NCBI RefSeq assembly: GCF_000745175.1
Contig: NZ_JQNI01000002.1
Location: 2,270,001-2,334,000 of the forward strand
Length of the DNA: 64,000 nt
Direction of reading: 5' to 3'
Origin: Deinococcus sp. YIM 77859
GTDB taxonomy: Bacteria; Deinococcota; Deinococci; Deinococcales; Deinococcaceae
Part shown: piece by piece, positions 17,211 through 33,823 of the stretch
How positions within the stretch are numbered: the first letter of the stretch is position 1
Layout: every line of letters starts with the position of its first letter
The notes under the pieces: generated by a model
What the model was told of the DNA's origin: nothing
Databases searched by the model: none
The model's input: the letters and a program-made list of their open reading frames with translations, nothing else
Made by a program: the position numbers and the translations under genes

Positions 17211-18673
17211 CCACCCCGACCCAGAACGAACGGAACAGTGACCCCGTGACCCGCAGCCGGGCCTACTTCGCTGGCGAGTGGCGCAGCACGCCCAGGACCT
17301 TCGAGGTCATTCACCCCGGCAACCTGGAACCCATCGGCGCAGTGGCCGACTGCACCGCCGACGACGCCCGCCGGGCCATCGACGCCGCCGAGGCTGCCCT
17401 GAGGGAATGGCGCCGGGTCAACCCGTACAGGCGCGGCCAGGTACTGCGCCGCTGGCACGACCTGATGTTGACGCACAAGGAGGAGCTTGCCCGCCTGATG
17501 ACGCTGGAGATGGGCAAGCCGATCACCGAGACGCGCGGCGAGGTGCACTACGCGGCCTCCTTTATCGAGTGGTGCGCGGAGGAGGCCGGACGTATCAGCG
17601 GCGAGCGCATCACTATGCGGTTTGACCACAAGCGCGGCCTGACGAGCCTAGAGCCCGTCGGCATCGTCTACGCCGTCACCCCCTGGAACTTCCCCGCGGG
17701 CATGGTCACCCGCAAGGCCGCCCCCGCCCTGGCTGCCGGGTGCGTGATGATCCTCAAGCCCGCCGAGCAGAGCCCGATGACCGCGCTCTACCTGGCCGAA
17801 CTGTGGCTGGAGGCGGGCGGCCCGGCAAATACCCTGCAAGTCCTGCCCACCAGCGACGCGGCGGCCTTCACGGTCCCCTTCATGGAGGACGAGCGGGTCC
17901 GCAAGCTCACCTTTACCGGCAGCACCGCCGTCGGACGGCTGCTCTACCAGCAGGCCGCGAGGACGATCAAGCGCGTCTCGCTGGAACTCGGCGGCCACGC
18001 GCCCTTCCTGATCTTCGCGGACGCCGATCTGGAGAAGGCTGCGCGCGAGGTGATCGGTTCCAAGTTTCGCAACGCCGGACAGACCTGCATCAGCACCAAC
18101 CGGGTGTACGTGCAGCGCGAGGTGGCGCAGGAGTTTACCGACATTCTCACCGCGAAGACGGCCCAGCTCGTCCTGGGAGATCCCCTCCTGGACACCACCA
18201 ACGTCGGCCCAGTGGTCGAGCAGGCGGGCCTGGACAAGATTCAGGCGCAGGTGGAGGACGCCCTGCGGCGCGGCGCGAAGGTCACCGTCGGTGGCCACGT
18301 GAAGGAGGGCTTGTACTTTCAGCCCACGGTATTGACCGATGTGGCTGAAGGCAGCCTGATCCTGCGCGAGGAAACCTTTGGCCCGGTGGCGCCCGTCGTG
18401 GTGTTTGGCACCGAGGAGGAGGCCCTGCGCCTCGCCAACGACAGCGAGTACGGCCTGGCCGCCTACGCCTACACCCGCGACCTGAGCCGCGCCTGGCGGG
18501 TGGCCGAGGCGCTGGAGTACGGCATTGTGGGCATCAATGACGGTGTGCCGAGTGCCGCCTCACCCCACGTGCCCTTTGGCGGCATGAAAAACAGCGGTGT
18601 GGGCCGCGAGGGCGGTCACTGGGGCCTGGACGAGTACCTGGAGACCAAGTTCATCAGCATGGGGCTGGACTGA
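17207..18673 (+). CDS. NAD(P)-dependent (semi)aldehyde dehydrogenase, GabD-like
   Basis: 488 residues from ATG 17207, overlapping the dusA stop. Aldehyde dehydrogenase motifs: VTPWNFPAGMVTRKAAPALAAG, FTGSTAVG, catalytic Glu in LELGGHAP, catalytic Cys in GQTCIS, and EETFGPVAP. Overall it resembles succinate-semialdehyde dehydrogenases. Downstream come a CaiB-type CoA transferase and glutaryl-CoA dehydrogenase, so oxidation of glutarate or succinate semialdehyde is the likely job; which one is inference from context. Confidence 0.85.
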   Translation: MTTPTQNERNSDPVTRSRAYFAGEWRSTPRTFEVIHPGNLEPIGAVADCTADDARRAIDAAEAALREWRRVNPYRRGQVLRRWHDLMLTHKEELARLMTLEMGKPITETRGEVHYAASFIEWCAEEAGRISGERITMRFDHKRGLTSLEPVGIVYAVTPWNFPAGMVTRKAAPALAAGCVMILKPAEQSPMTALYLAELWLEAGGPANTLQVLPTSDAAAFTVPFMEDERVRKLTFTGSTAVGRLLYQQAARTIKRVSLELGGHAPFLIFADADLEKAAREVIGSKFRNAGQTCISTNRVYVQREVAQEFTDILTAKTAQLVLGDPLLDTTNVGPVVEQAGLDKIQAQVEDALRRGAKVTVGGHVKEGLYFQPTVLTDVAEGSLILREETFGPVAPVVVFGTEEEALRLANDSEYGLAAYAYTRDLSRAWRVAEALEYGIVGINDGVPSAASPHVPFGGMKNSGVGREGGHWGLDEYLETKFISMGLD

Positions 18674-18720
18674 GGCCCACTCTCTCCGGGCTCCTCCTTG
18701 GGAACGTGGGAGACTGGAGC

Positions 18721-19923
18721 ATGCTGCCTGAGGAACCGAACGTGGCCGCCCTGCCGCTTGCCGGGGTGAAGGTGGCGGACTTCACCCGGGTACTGACCGG
18801 CCCCTTCTGCACCATGCTGCTGGGGGACCTGGGCGCCGACGTGATCAAGGTGGAACCCCCCGGGGGCGACGACACCCGCGCCTGGGGGCCACCCTTTCAG
18901 ACCTCGGAGGGGGGCAAGGAGTCGAGCTACTTCCTGAGTGTGAACCGCAACAAGCGCAGCGTCGTCCTCGACCTCAAGACGCCGGAGGGCCGGGAGGCCG
19001 CGCGGCGCCTGATCGCGCAGGCGGACGTATTGGTCGAGAACTTCCGCCCCGGCACCTTTGAGCGCCTGGGCTTTGGCTGGGACGCCCTGCACGCCGAATT
19101 TCCCCGCCTGATCTACGCCAGCGTCTCCGGCTTCGGGCAGGACGGGCCGTACCGCGACCGCGCCGGATACGACGTCATCGCGCAGGGCATGGGCGGCCTG
19201 ATGAGCTACAACGGCGACGTGGGCGGGCCGCCCGTTCGGGTCGGCGTGGCGGTGGCGGACGTATTCTCGGGGGCGCTTCTCACCCAGGCGATCCTGGCGG
19301 CCCTCTATGGGCGGGAACGCAGCGGGCGGGGACAGCGGCTGGACGTGAACCTGCTCGAAAGCGTGATCGCGCTGGGCAGCAGCCAGGTCGGGCGCTACCT
19401 TACGACCGGCGAGGTGCCGGTGCCCATCGGCAATGATCACCGCAGCATCGTCCCCTACGGCACCTTGAAGTGCGGGGACGGCTTGATCAATGTCGCTGTG
19501 GGCAACGACGCGCTGTGGCGCAGGTTCTGCCAGGCGCTGGAGCTGACCGAGCTGGGGCGCGACCCCCGCTTTGCCACCAACGAGGGCCGGGTGCGGCACC
19601 GCGAGGAGCTGGATACCCGCTTGCTGAGCGGGCTGGCGCGCTTCACACGCGCGGAGATCATGGCGCGGCTGGACGCGGCGGGGGTGCCCTGCGGCCCGGT
19701 CAATAACCTGGCGGAAGTTTTTGCAGATCCGCACGTGCGGGCGCGTCACGTCGCCGTCTCGGTCCCGCACGCCTCGCTGGGCACCACCACCGTCACCGCG
19801 CCCCCTTGGGACATCGGCGGGGCAAGGCCCCCGGTGCGCCGCGCCCCGCCCACGCTGGGCCAGCACACGGCGGAGGTGCTGCGGGAACTCGGCCTCGCGG
19901 AACCCGCCGGGAACGCAGACTGA
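18721..19923 (+). CDS. CaiB/BaiF-type CoA transferase (possible succinyl-CoA:glutarate transferase)
   Basis: Class III CoA transferase, 400 residues from ATG 18721 with GGGAG upstream. Family features: PLAGVKVADFTRVLTGPFCTMLLGDLGADVIKVEPP split over the N-terminal Rossmann-like half, NKRSVVLDLKTPEG, and the catalytic Asp in AGYDVIAQGMGG. It sits directly before glutaryl-CoA dehydrogenase, as does the glutarate CoA transferase in other bacteria and functionally in mitochondria (SUGCT). Formation of glutaryl-CoA is therefore the best guess; family membership is sure, substrate inferred. Confidence 0.85.
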   Translation: MLPEEPNVAALPLAGVKVADFTRVLTGPFCTMLLGDLGADVIKVEPPGGDDTRAWGPPFQTSEGGKESSYFLSVNRNKRSVVLDLKTPEGREAARRLIAQADVLVENFRPGTFERLGFGWDALHAEFPRLIYASVSGFGQDGPYRDRAGYDVIAQGMGGLMSYNGDVGGPPVRVGVAVADVFSGALLTQAILAALYGRERSGRGQRLDVNLLESVIALGSSQVGRYLTTGEVPVPIGNDHRSIVPYGTLKCGDGLINVAVGNDALWRRFCQALELTELGRDPRFATNEGRVRHREELDTRLLSGLARFTRAEIMARLDAAGVPCGPVNNLAEVFADPHVRARHVAVSVPHASLGTTTVTAPPWDIGGARPPVRRAPPTLGQHTAEVLRELGLAEPAGNAD

Positions 19924-20014
19924 TCTTCTCCCGGAACATCTGATAGAAAGACCGCGACCTTCCCCATCTCTTCCTGCGGTTGGAAGCTGGCCGCTCGCCC
20001 TTCAAGGAGTCCCC

Positions 20015-21175
<1,161 letters not shown>

Positions 21176-21207
21176 CGAGGCGCTCCTTCCGCGTCCCGTT
21201 GCGGGGG

Positions 21208-22269
<1,062 letters not shown>

Positions 22270-22305
22270 GGGGGCGAGTGTACGCCCTGCCGCTATCCTC
22301 GCGGT
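22270..22305. promoter_or_regulatory. Back-to-back leaderless promoters for M42 peptidase and apaG
   Basis: The 36-bp gap holds a minus-strand -10 TACACT (22282-22277), seven nt from the GTG at 22269, and a plus-strand -10 TATCCT (22294-22299), six nt from the ATG at 22306. The -35 region of each promoter must lie at or inside the other gene's start, so both cannot be occupied together. Confidence 0.65.
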
Positions 22306-22698
22306 ATGGGCCATTCCACCTCCCCCCCAGCGCCCGACGTGCGCGTTCACGTGAACGTGTTCCACCTTTCCGCGCACTCCACCCCTGGGCGCCAGGTCTT
22401 TACCTACGTGATCCGTATCGAGAATCACAGCGAGGAGACCTGGCAACTCCTCGCCCGCCACTGGCAGATCGTGGATGCCGGGGGCCGCCAGACGGTCGTG
22501 GACGGTGAGGGCGTGGTCGGCGAGCAGCCCGTGATCCCGCCCGGCGGCGTCTTCGTGTACGACTCCTTTGTGACTGTGCAGGACACGCCCGGCCGGATGG
22601 AGGGTCACTACGTGATGCAAGACGCCTGGGGAATGCGGGCGCAGGTGCCGATTCTGCCCTTCGTGCTGGAGGTGCCGGGGGAGAGGATGTTGAATTAG
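22306..22698 (+). CDS. apaG: ApaG-domain protein
   Basis: 130-residue all-beta (Ig-like) protein with the ApaG pattern: VRVHVNVFHL, TYVIRIENHSEETWQLLARHW, the GEGVVGEQPVIPPGGVF stretch and GRMEGHYVMQD. The family has been linked to cobalt/magnesium tolerance and Ap4A metabolism in enterobacteria; its biochemical role is unsettled. It starts six nt after TATCCT, implying a leaderless mRNA. Confidence 0.9.
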   Translation: MGHSTSPPAPDVRVHVNVFHLSAHSTPGRQVFTYVIRIENHSEETWQLLARHWQIVDAGGRQTVVDGEGVVGEQPVIPPGGVFVYDSFVTVQDTPGRMEGHYVMQDAWGMRAQVPILPFVLEVPGERMLN

Positions 22699-22792
22699 AG
22701 GAGTTGGCCTGGTGGCTCTTGTCAATCCCCTTTTGGGGTGATATGGCTTTGCGTCCGTAAAACCTCCTCTCGAAAGCTATCTTCCTAGAAGG

Positions 22793-23341
22793 ATGCTTGA
22801 GAAGTTGGAAAATGCGGAGTTCAGAGTAGTTGGGTATTTCTGGCCTGGACTGGACATTGGAGCAGTCGTTGATCTATCCGAAATTAGAGATGATGACGTT
22901 TGCTTAACTTACGTGCGTCGTCATCGCAGAGTTGAGCAAATACCGCTTACTGTACTTTTGGAGGCTGCATGCAATTGTAATATTAAGTTCTTAAAGCCTC
23001 AGGATATTTTTAACTGGGAACTTAAGGCTTTACTTCGAGAAAAACTATCCAAGCCTAGACCTATGACAGACTTTGAACGATTGCAAAAGCAGCGTGCCGA
23101 AGCTGCTGCTGTTGAAGAAGAGGAGCGTCGTAGACATCAGGAAGAGAGAGAAGAGTACGAACGTAAATACATTGATAGGAGGACGCATTGCTGGAGGTGT
23201 TGGAAATCTCTTTATTCATACAAGGACTGGGTTATCAGTAGCTATGAAAGACCGAAGCCACACCCTGATTTTCCCGTCTTCCCCAAGTGTAGTACTTGCG
23301 GTTGGCTAAAATGTTCCTGTGGTGCGTGTGGCTGTGGATAG
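22793..23341 (+). CDS. AT-rich orphan protein with C-terminal cysteine cluster
   Basis: 182 residues in a stretch (about 22720-23345) visibly richer in A/T than every neighbour, with codons ending in A or T: a sign of recent transfer. Residues 1-85 look like a mixed alpha/beta domain. Residues ~93-127 are a highly charged Glu/Arg helix, likely a coiled coil. The end has eight Cys: C133xxC136 and then C166xxC169, C174, C176, C179, C181, suggesting one or two zinc sites. TATCTT nine nt before the ATG is a leaderless promoter. I recognise no family; DNA or RNA binding by the zinc end is only a guess. Confidence 0.75.
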   Translation: MLEKLENAEFRVVGYFWPGLDIGAVVDLSEIRDDDVCLTYVRRHRRVEQIPLTVLLEAACNCNIKFLKPQDIFNWELKALLREKLSKPRPMTDFERLQKQRAEAAAVEEEERRRHQEEREEYERKYIDRRTHCWRCWKSLYSYKDWVISSYERPKPHPDFPVFPKCSTCGWLKCSCGACGCG

Positions 23342-23357
23342 AGATTAACCGCGCCTC

Positions 23358-25079
<1,722 letters not shown>

Positions 25080-25174
25080 GAGGACAGTCTAGGGATGCGG
25101 GGCCCACGAACCGTGACCGGAGTTGGGAGACCGCCTGCCGCCTTCGCCCCGGGAGAGGCGGAAACGGCGCTCTA

Positions 25175-25909
<735 letters not shown>

Positions 25910-26674
25910 GGTTCCGATGCTAGCGCGGGCAGGGGGCGAGGGAGCTCAAGAGGCGCTTAAGGCGACCGGCCCTCGCCAGCCCTAGCCTGGAGCCTATGCC
26001 TGCCCCTGATCGCCCCCGCACCGCCCTCCTCCTTCACGCCTACCCCCTCTCCGCCGCCATGTGGCAGGAGCAGCAGGCTGCGCTCGAGGGGGCGGGCCTG
26101 AACGTCCTGGCTCCGAACCTGCCCGGCTTCGGTGGGGCCAAGGGGGCCATCACCTCCCTCGCGGCGACGGCCCGTGACCTGCTGGCGACCCTGCCGCCGG
26201 AGCCCGTCGCGGTGGTGGGCCTCAGCATGGGGGGCTACCTCGCGCTGGAACTGCTTGCGCAGGCGCCGGAACGCTTCGGGCGCGCCGTGCTTGCCGACAC
26301 CTCCGCCCGAGCGGATGACCCGCAGAAGCAGCAGGACCGCCGCGAGCAGGCGGAGCGCGTGCTGCAAGAGGGCCAGGGCTTTATCATCGAGGCCGCCCGC
26401 GAGGAACACCGGCCCGAAACCTTCGCCCGTATCCGTCCCATGATCGAGTCCGCGACGCCGCAGGGCATTGCGGGAGCGCTGCGGGCGATGGCAGACCGGG
26501 CCGACCACCGCCAGACACTGCGGGGTTTGGATGTGCCGCTTCTCGTCCTTGTCGGCGCAGAGGACACGCTCACGCCGCCGGACCTGGCGCAGGAGCTGGC
26601 CGAACTGGGGCGCGGCGAGCGGCACGTGATTCCCGGGGCGATGCACCTCGCCAACCTGGACGCGCCACAAGCCT

Positions 26675-28042
<1,368 letters not shown>

Positions 28043-28061
28043 GACCCGTACTCTACCCCGT

Positions 28062-28090
28062 TTGACAAGCTGGGCATGCACTGCTACACT
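28062..28090 (+). promoter_or_regulatory. Sigma-70-type promoter for the first tRNA pair
   Basis: Consensus TTGACA (28062-28067) and TACACT (28085-28090) separated by exactly 17 nt, 20 nt before the tRNA 5' end. It also lies just upstream of the divergent glgA start. Confidence 0.85.
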
Positions 28091-28106
28091 TCCCCTCGCT
28101 CCAGGC

Positions 28107-28185
<79 letters not shown>

Positions 28186-28210
28186 CAGCTTCAAGGGTGC
28201 GGCAAGGGTA

Positions 28211-28994
<784 letters not shown>

Positions 28995-29021
28995 GCGCAG
29001 ATGCTCTGGGGGCAGGAGGCG

Positions 29022-29843
29022 TCAAGGCTGGCTCACATCCTCACCAAACCACTGCTCGCTGATCCGGGCGTAGGTGCCGTTCGCCTTGATCTCCTTCAGC
29101 GCGCGGTTGATCGCCTCGCCCAGCGCCGTGTTCGTCTTCTTAAAGGCCACCCCGACGGGCTCGGGCTCGCCGACCACTCCGGCCCCCTCGACGGGCAGGT
29201 TGTCCTTGTTGATCAGGTAGCCCACCAGCAGACGGTCGTTGTACGCGGCGTCGATGCGCCCAGCCGCCAGGTCCGCCAGGTACTCCGGCGCGCCGGGGTA
29301 GGTCACCACCTCGATGCCGCCCACCTCCCGCAGCTGCTGCTCGAAGTTGCTGCCCAGGCCTACGCCGACCCGCTTGCCCCGGAGGTCTTCCAGCGTCTGG
29401 GGCTGAAAGTCACTGCCCTTGCGCACGATGATCTGCGGCTGGCTATAGGCATACGGCTCGCTGAAGCCAATGGTCTCCTGCCGTTCGGGGGTGATGCCCA
29501 CCTGGTTGAGAATGACGTCGTACTTGTCCGCCTGGAGCCCGCCCAGAATCCCGCTCCACTCAGTGAGCACAAACTCAGGCCGCAGGTCCATCTCCTCCGC
29601 GAGCGCCCGCGCGATGTCCACATCAAAGCCGGTGAGGTTGCCCTGCTCATCTCGGAAGGTAAAGGGCGGGTAGGTGCCCTCCATCGCGATCTGCAGGGTG
29701 CCCGCCCGCAGGGTGGGTGGAGGAGTCACCGCCGTGCTCGTCTCGCCTGTTGTATCCGGCGACGTGGAAGGGCTTGTGGACTCGTTGGGCTTGCAGGCCG
29801 TGAGGGCCAGGGCCAGGGTTGTGAGCAGGAGCAGGAAACGCAT
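29022..29843 (-). CDS. Amino-acid ABC transporter substrate-binding lipoprotein
   Basis: 273 residues with a lipoprotein signal (LLLLTTLALALTAC, Cys17 as the lipidated residue) and a Ser/Thr/Pro-rich spacer. The periplasmic-binding fold of family 3 follows: GTLQIAMEGTYPPFTFRDEQGNLTGFDVDIARALAEEM in outline, DVILNQVGITPERQ, GKRVGVGLGSNFEQ and ISEQWFGEDV. The Arg/Asp ligands of polar amino-acid binders are in place, so cystine or glutamine-type solutes are likely. Followed 27 nt later by its permease; divergent from a TrmB-type regulator. Confidence 0.92.
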   Translation of the reverse strand: MRFLLLLTTLALALTACKPNESTSPSTSPDTTGETSTAVTPPPTLRAGTLQIAMEGTYPPFTFRDEQGNLTGFDVDIARALAEEMDLRPEFVLTEWSGILGGLQADKYDVILNQVGITPERQETIGFSEPYAYSQPQIIVRKGSDFQPQTLEDLRGKRVGVGLGSNFEQQLREVGGIEVVTYPGAPEYLADLAAGRIDAAYNDRLLVGYLINKDNLPVEGAGVVGEPEPVGVAFKKTNTALGEAINRALKEIKANGTYARISEQWFGEDVSQP

Positions 29844-30013
29844 CGGAACCTCGTTTCTGCCGCGTATGGCGCGACGTCAGAAGTTTCGAACAACTTTCTT
29901 CTGCAAAAGAGCGCGCGTCTTGACTGTTTCTGAAGGAAGGGAACGCTTGCCCACCGGCGTCTTGCCCCGCTGAGACCGCTGCGGGCCGACCTTTTCCCGT
30001 ATGCTGAACGATC

Positions 30014-30684
<671 letters not shown>

Positions 30685-30688
<4 letters not shown>

Positions 30689-30713
30689 CAAGGAGAGGAG
30701 GCGCTGGTAATCT
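30685..30713 (+). promoter_or_regulatory. Promoter of the tRNA-Ala/tRNA-Met pair
   Basis: TTGACA (30685-30690), 17-nt spacer, TAATCT (30708-30713), 12 nt before tRNA-Ala. The -35 hexamer contains the stop codon of the preceding regulator gene. Confidence 0.85.
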
Positions 30714-30714
30714 G

Positions 30715-30802
<88 letters not shown>

Positions 30803-30841
30803 AGAGAGGCCCCGCCAGCGCGCGGGGCATTCCTCTCGGAA

Positions 30842-30918
<77 letters not shown>

Positions 30919-30927
30919 AAACGCATC

Positions 30928-30964
30928 AGCAAGGGACCCGCCAGAACGGGTCTCTTGCTTTTAT
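30928..30964 (+). terminator. Intrinsic terminator of the tRNA-Ala/tRNA-Met operon
   Basis: Thirteen-position stem AGCAAGGGACCCG / CGGGTCTCTTGCT (one G-T-type position) with a six-nt loop, followed by TTTATT. Confidence 0.9.
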
Positions 30965-31078
30965 TCCCATAGGGACCTGGAGGCCAACTCCTCCAGTAAG
31001 GCCGCTGTGAGGCGTCTTTATCTATTCTTCATCCTGTGAGCGGTTTCTGCTCGGGCTGCGGCCCGCATTGAGGTTTAT

Positions 31079-33823
31079 GTGACTGACCTTCCGACACCTC
31101 CCTTTTCCCTCAGTGCGCTCTACAGCAGTGACACGCCGTTCAAGGCCCTGATCGAACACAGCACGGACCTGATCATCCTGCTTGATGGGCAGGGCCATGT
31201 CCTGTACCAAAGCCCCTCGGTGCGGCAGTGCCTGGGCGGTAACCACGACTTCGGCGCCGGTTCGGACTGTGGCCAGGTCGCCTCCTTGCACCCGGAGGAC
31301 CGCGAACGCCTGGTCCGGCAGGTGCTGCATTCGCCGCCCGGTGTCACCGTGACCCTGTGTCCCTACCGAATACGGCATGTCAGTGGCGCCTGGCGCTGGC
31401 TGGAGGGTACCGCCGTCAACCTGCGGCATGATCCCCGGGTGAGCGCTGTGCTGGTGCAGGTGCGCGACGTGACGGTACGCCTCCAGGCCGAGCAGCGTGC
31501 GCGCGCCCTGGAAGGGCTGGCGACCGCGTTGGCCGGTGCCAGCACCACGGCCGAGGTCGTGCAGGTCATTCTGCTGCAAGGGCTGACGGCCATGGGGGCG
31601 GTGGCTGGGGGCGTGCTGCGGGTGGATGGGGGAGAGGTCCACGTTCTGGGGAGCGCCGGATACCCCGAGGATGTCGAGCGTCCCTGGCGCAGCTTCTCCC
31701 TGATGGCTGGCATTCCCGCCGCGGACGCCATCCGTGAGGGCCGTGATCTGTTTCTGACCGCTGAGGACTGGGCCACCCTGTATCCGCACCTGCAACACGC
31801 CCGTGGCTCTGCAACGGGCAGTCATGCCGTGCTGACCCTGAGGCTGCGGGGACAGGTGACCGGCGCCATCACGCTTTCTTTTCGGGAGGACCGGGCCCTG
31901 AGCGAAACCGATCGCCAGCACCTGCGTGCGGTGGCGGCTCAGTGTGCGCTGGCGCTGGAACGCGGTGAGCTGAACGCGCAGCTGCAGCGGCAGGAACGCC
32001 GCTACCGCAAGTTGGCCGAGTACAGCTATGACCTGGTGACCCTTGTGGCGCTGAGCGGTGAGACGCTCTACATCAGCCCGGCCGTGCAGCACTTGTTGGG
32101 CTACACCCCGGAGGAGCGGCTGGGCGTGAATGTGTTCGAAGGCATCCACCCGGATGACCGTGACCGCGTGATGCAGGTGTTTCAGCAGGCGCTTGCCGCT
32201 CAGACGCCGCTGCTGGTCACGTACCGCTTTCAGCACAAGGACGGCCGGTGGGTCTGGCTGGAATCGACCGGCACGAACGCCCTGGAGGACCCGGACATCT
32301 GCGGCGTGGTGATCAACACGCGCGACGTCACGGCTCGCATCGAGGCCGAGGAGGCCCGCCGGCTCAGTGAACGTCGCCTGCAACTGTTCGAGGCGCAGTC
32401 CGGAAGCCTGATTCGCATCTTCAGTGACGACGGAACCTGCCTCTACGTGTCCTCAGCGGCGCAGAGCATGCTCGGGTACACACCCGAGGAGCTGCTGACC
32501 TACCGAATGAACGAGCTGATTCACCCGGAAGACGAACCTGCGGTGCAAAGAGCTTGGGTGACCCATACACCTGTTCCGCCCTACCGTCTGCGCCACCGTG
32601 ACGGCCGGTACCTGTGGGTGGAAAGCAGCATTCGCTGGATCACCGACGAGACGGGCGCCGTGAGAGAGGTGCATACCACCACGCGGGATATCACCGCTCG
32701 GCAGGAGACCGAGGAGGCCCTGAGGCTGCAGCTCTGCCGCTTTCAGCACCTGGTGAACCTGACAGCGGAATTCGCGACGCAAGAGGCTTCTGAGCAGCCC
32801 ATTCAAGCGGCCCTGGAGCACTGCCTGGACCTGACGGAGTATAACTACGGCTTCTACTTTCCGCTCAGGGGTGGCTGCCTGGGTGAGCCGCTGCGGGCCG
32901 GACAGGCGGCGGACGAGCTGTTTGTCTGGACGGCGCCGCTAGAGCAGCTCCACCGCAACGGAGAGATTGGCCGGGCCCTGCGGCGGCACGCGGCCTTTTT
33001 TGCTGGACCCTATGAGCCGGTATTGACTCCCCCCGAACCCCTGCCGCGCCCCGTGTGGACGTCGCTGGCGGTGCTGCCGGTGGTGGCCCACGGAGTCCTG
33101 CGGGGATTCATGGCCTTTGGAACCAACGACCGGGTGGAGGTGAGCGAGGAGAGCCGGCGGCTGCTGCTGGGCGTGAGCGAACAGGCCAGCCGCGCCATCG
33201 AGCGCAGCGTGCACCTAGAAGAACTCCAGCAGTCGCGCGAGGAGACCCTGCGTGCCCTGGGGCTGGCCCTGGAATACCGCGACTACGAAACCAAGGGACA
33301 CACCGACCGAGTGGTTCACCTGACCGAGCGTTTGGGACGCGCGCTGGGCTTTTCAGGAAAGGACCTCGACGCCCTGCGCTGGGGTGCCTTTCTGCACGAC
33401 ACGGGCAAGGTGGCGATTCCCGACGCGATTTTGCTGAAACCGGGCAGGCTGACGCCCGAAGAATGGGACGTGATCAAGCGTCACCCGACCATCGGGTACG
33501 AGATGCTCGCGCACATCCCTTCCCTGCCTCCCACCGCCCTGGAAATCGTCCTGTACCACCAGGAGCGTTGGAACGGCAGCGGCTACCCGAAGGGGTTGGC
33601 CGGCACGGATATTCCACTTGCGGCCCGGGTCTTTGCAGTCGTTGACGTCTACGACGCCCTGACCAGCGAGCGGCCCTACAAGCGGGCCTGGACCCATGAG
33701 GCGGCGGCCGAGCAGCTGCGCAAGGAAGCCGGGGTCCTGCTGGACGCGCGTGTTGTGGACGTCTTTCTCCGGATTCTCGACCATACTGTTGTGCCAGAGG
33801 AGGTTGGCGGTGCCCTGGATTGA
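31079..33823 (+). CDS. PAS-GAF-PAS-PAS-GAF-HD-GYP sensor phosphodiesterase
   Basis: 914 residues, GTG start, no membrane segment, so cytoplasmic. Order by eye: PAS ~22-130, GAF ~145-300, PAS ~310-430, PAS ~435-545 (each later PAS ends in a WVWLES or LWVESS PAC-type strand), GAF ~560-725, HD-GYP ~730-905. The HD pair is in LHDTGK near 773 and the GYP loop in GSGYPKGL near 833; both are intact, so c-di-GMP hydrolysis is expected. It overlaps the start of an RsbQ-like hydrolase gene by 14 nt, implying translational coupling. In Bacillus RsbQ feeds a PAS domain of the phosphatase RsbP, so one PAS here may take a hydrolase-derived signal (inference). Confidence 0.93.
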   Translation: MTDLPTPPFSLSALYSSDTPFKALIEHSTDLIILLDGQGHVLYQSPSVRQCLGGNHDFGAGSDCGQVASLHPEDRERLVRQVLHSPPGVTVTLCPYRIRHVSGAWRWLEGTAVNLRHDPRVSAVLVQVRDVTVRLQAEQRARALEGLATALAGASTTAEVVQVILLQGLTAMGAVAGGVLRVDGGEVHVLGSAGYPEDVERPWRSFSLMAGIPAADAIREGRDLFLTAEDWATLYPHLQHARGSATGSHAVLTLRLRGQVTGAITLSFREDRALSETDRQHLRAVAAQCALALERGELNAQLQRQERRYRKLAEYSYDLVTLVALSGETLYISPAVQHLLGYTPEERLGVNVFEGIHPDDRDRVMQVFQQALAAQTPLLVTYRFQHKDGRWVWLESTGTNALEDPDICGVVINTRDVTARIEAEEARRLSERRLQLFEAQSGSLIRIFSDDGTCLYVSSAAQSMLGYTPEELLTYRMNELIHPEDEPAVQRAWVTHTPVPPYRLRHRDGRYLWVESSIRWITDETGAVREVHTTTRDITARQETEEALRLQLCRFQHLVNLTAEFATQEASEQPIQAALEHCLDLTEYNYGFYFPLRGGCLGEPLRAGQAADELFVWTAPLEQLHRNGEIGRALRRHAAFFAGPYEPVLTPPEPLPRPVWTSLAVLPVVAHGVLRGFMAFGTNDRVEVSEESRRLLLGVSEQASRAIERSVHLEELQQSREETLRALGLALEYRDYETKGHTDRVVHLTERLGRALGFSGKDLDALRWGAFLHDTGKVAIPDAILLKPGRLTPEEWDVIKRHPTIGYEMLAHIPSLPPTALEIVLYHQERWNGSGYPKGLAGTDIPLAARVFAVVDVYDALTSERPYKRAWTHEAAAEQLRKEAGVLLDARVVDVFLRILDHTVVPEEVGGALD

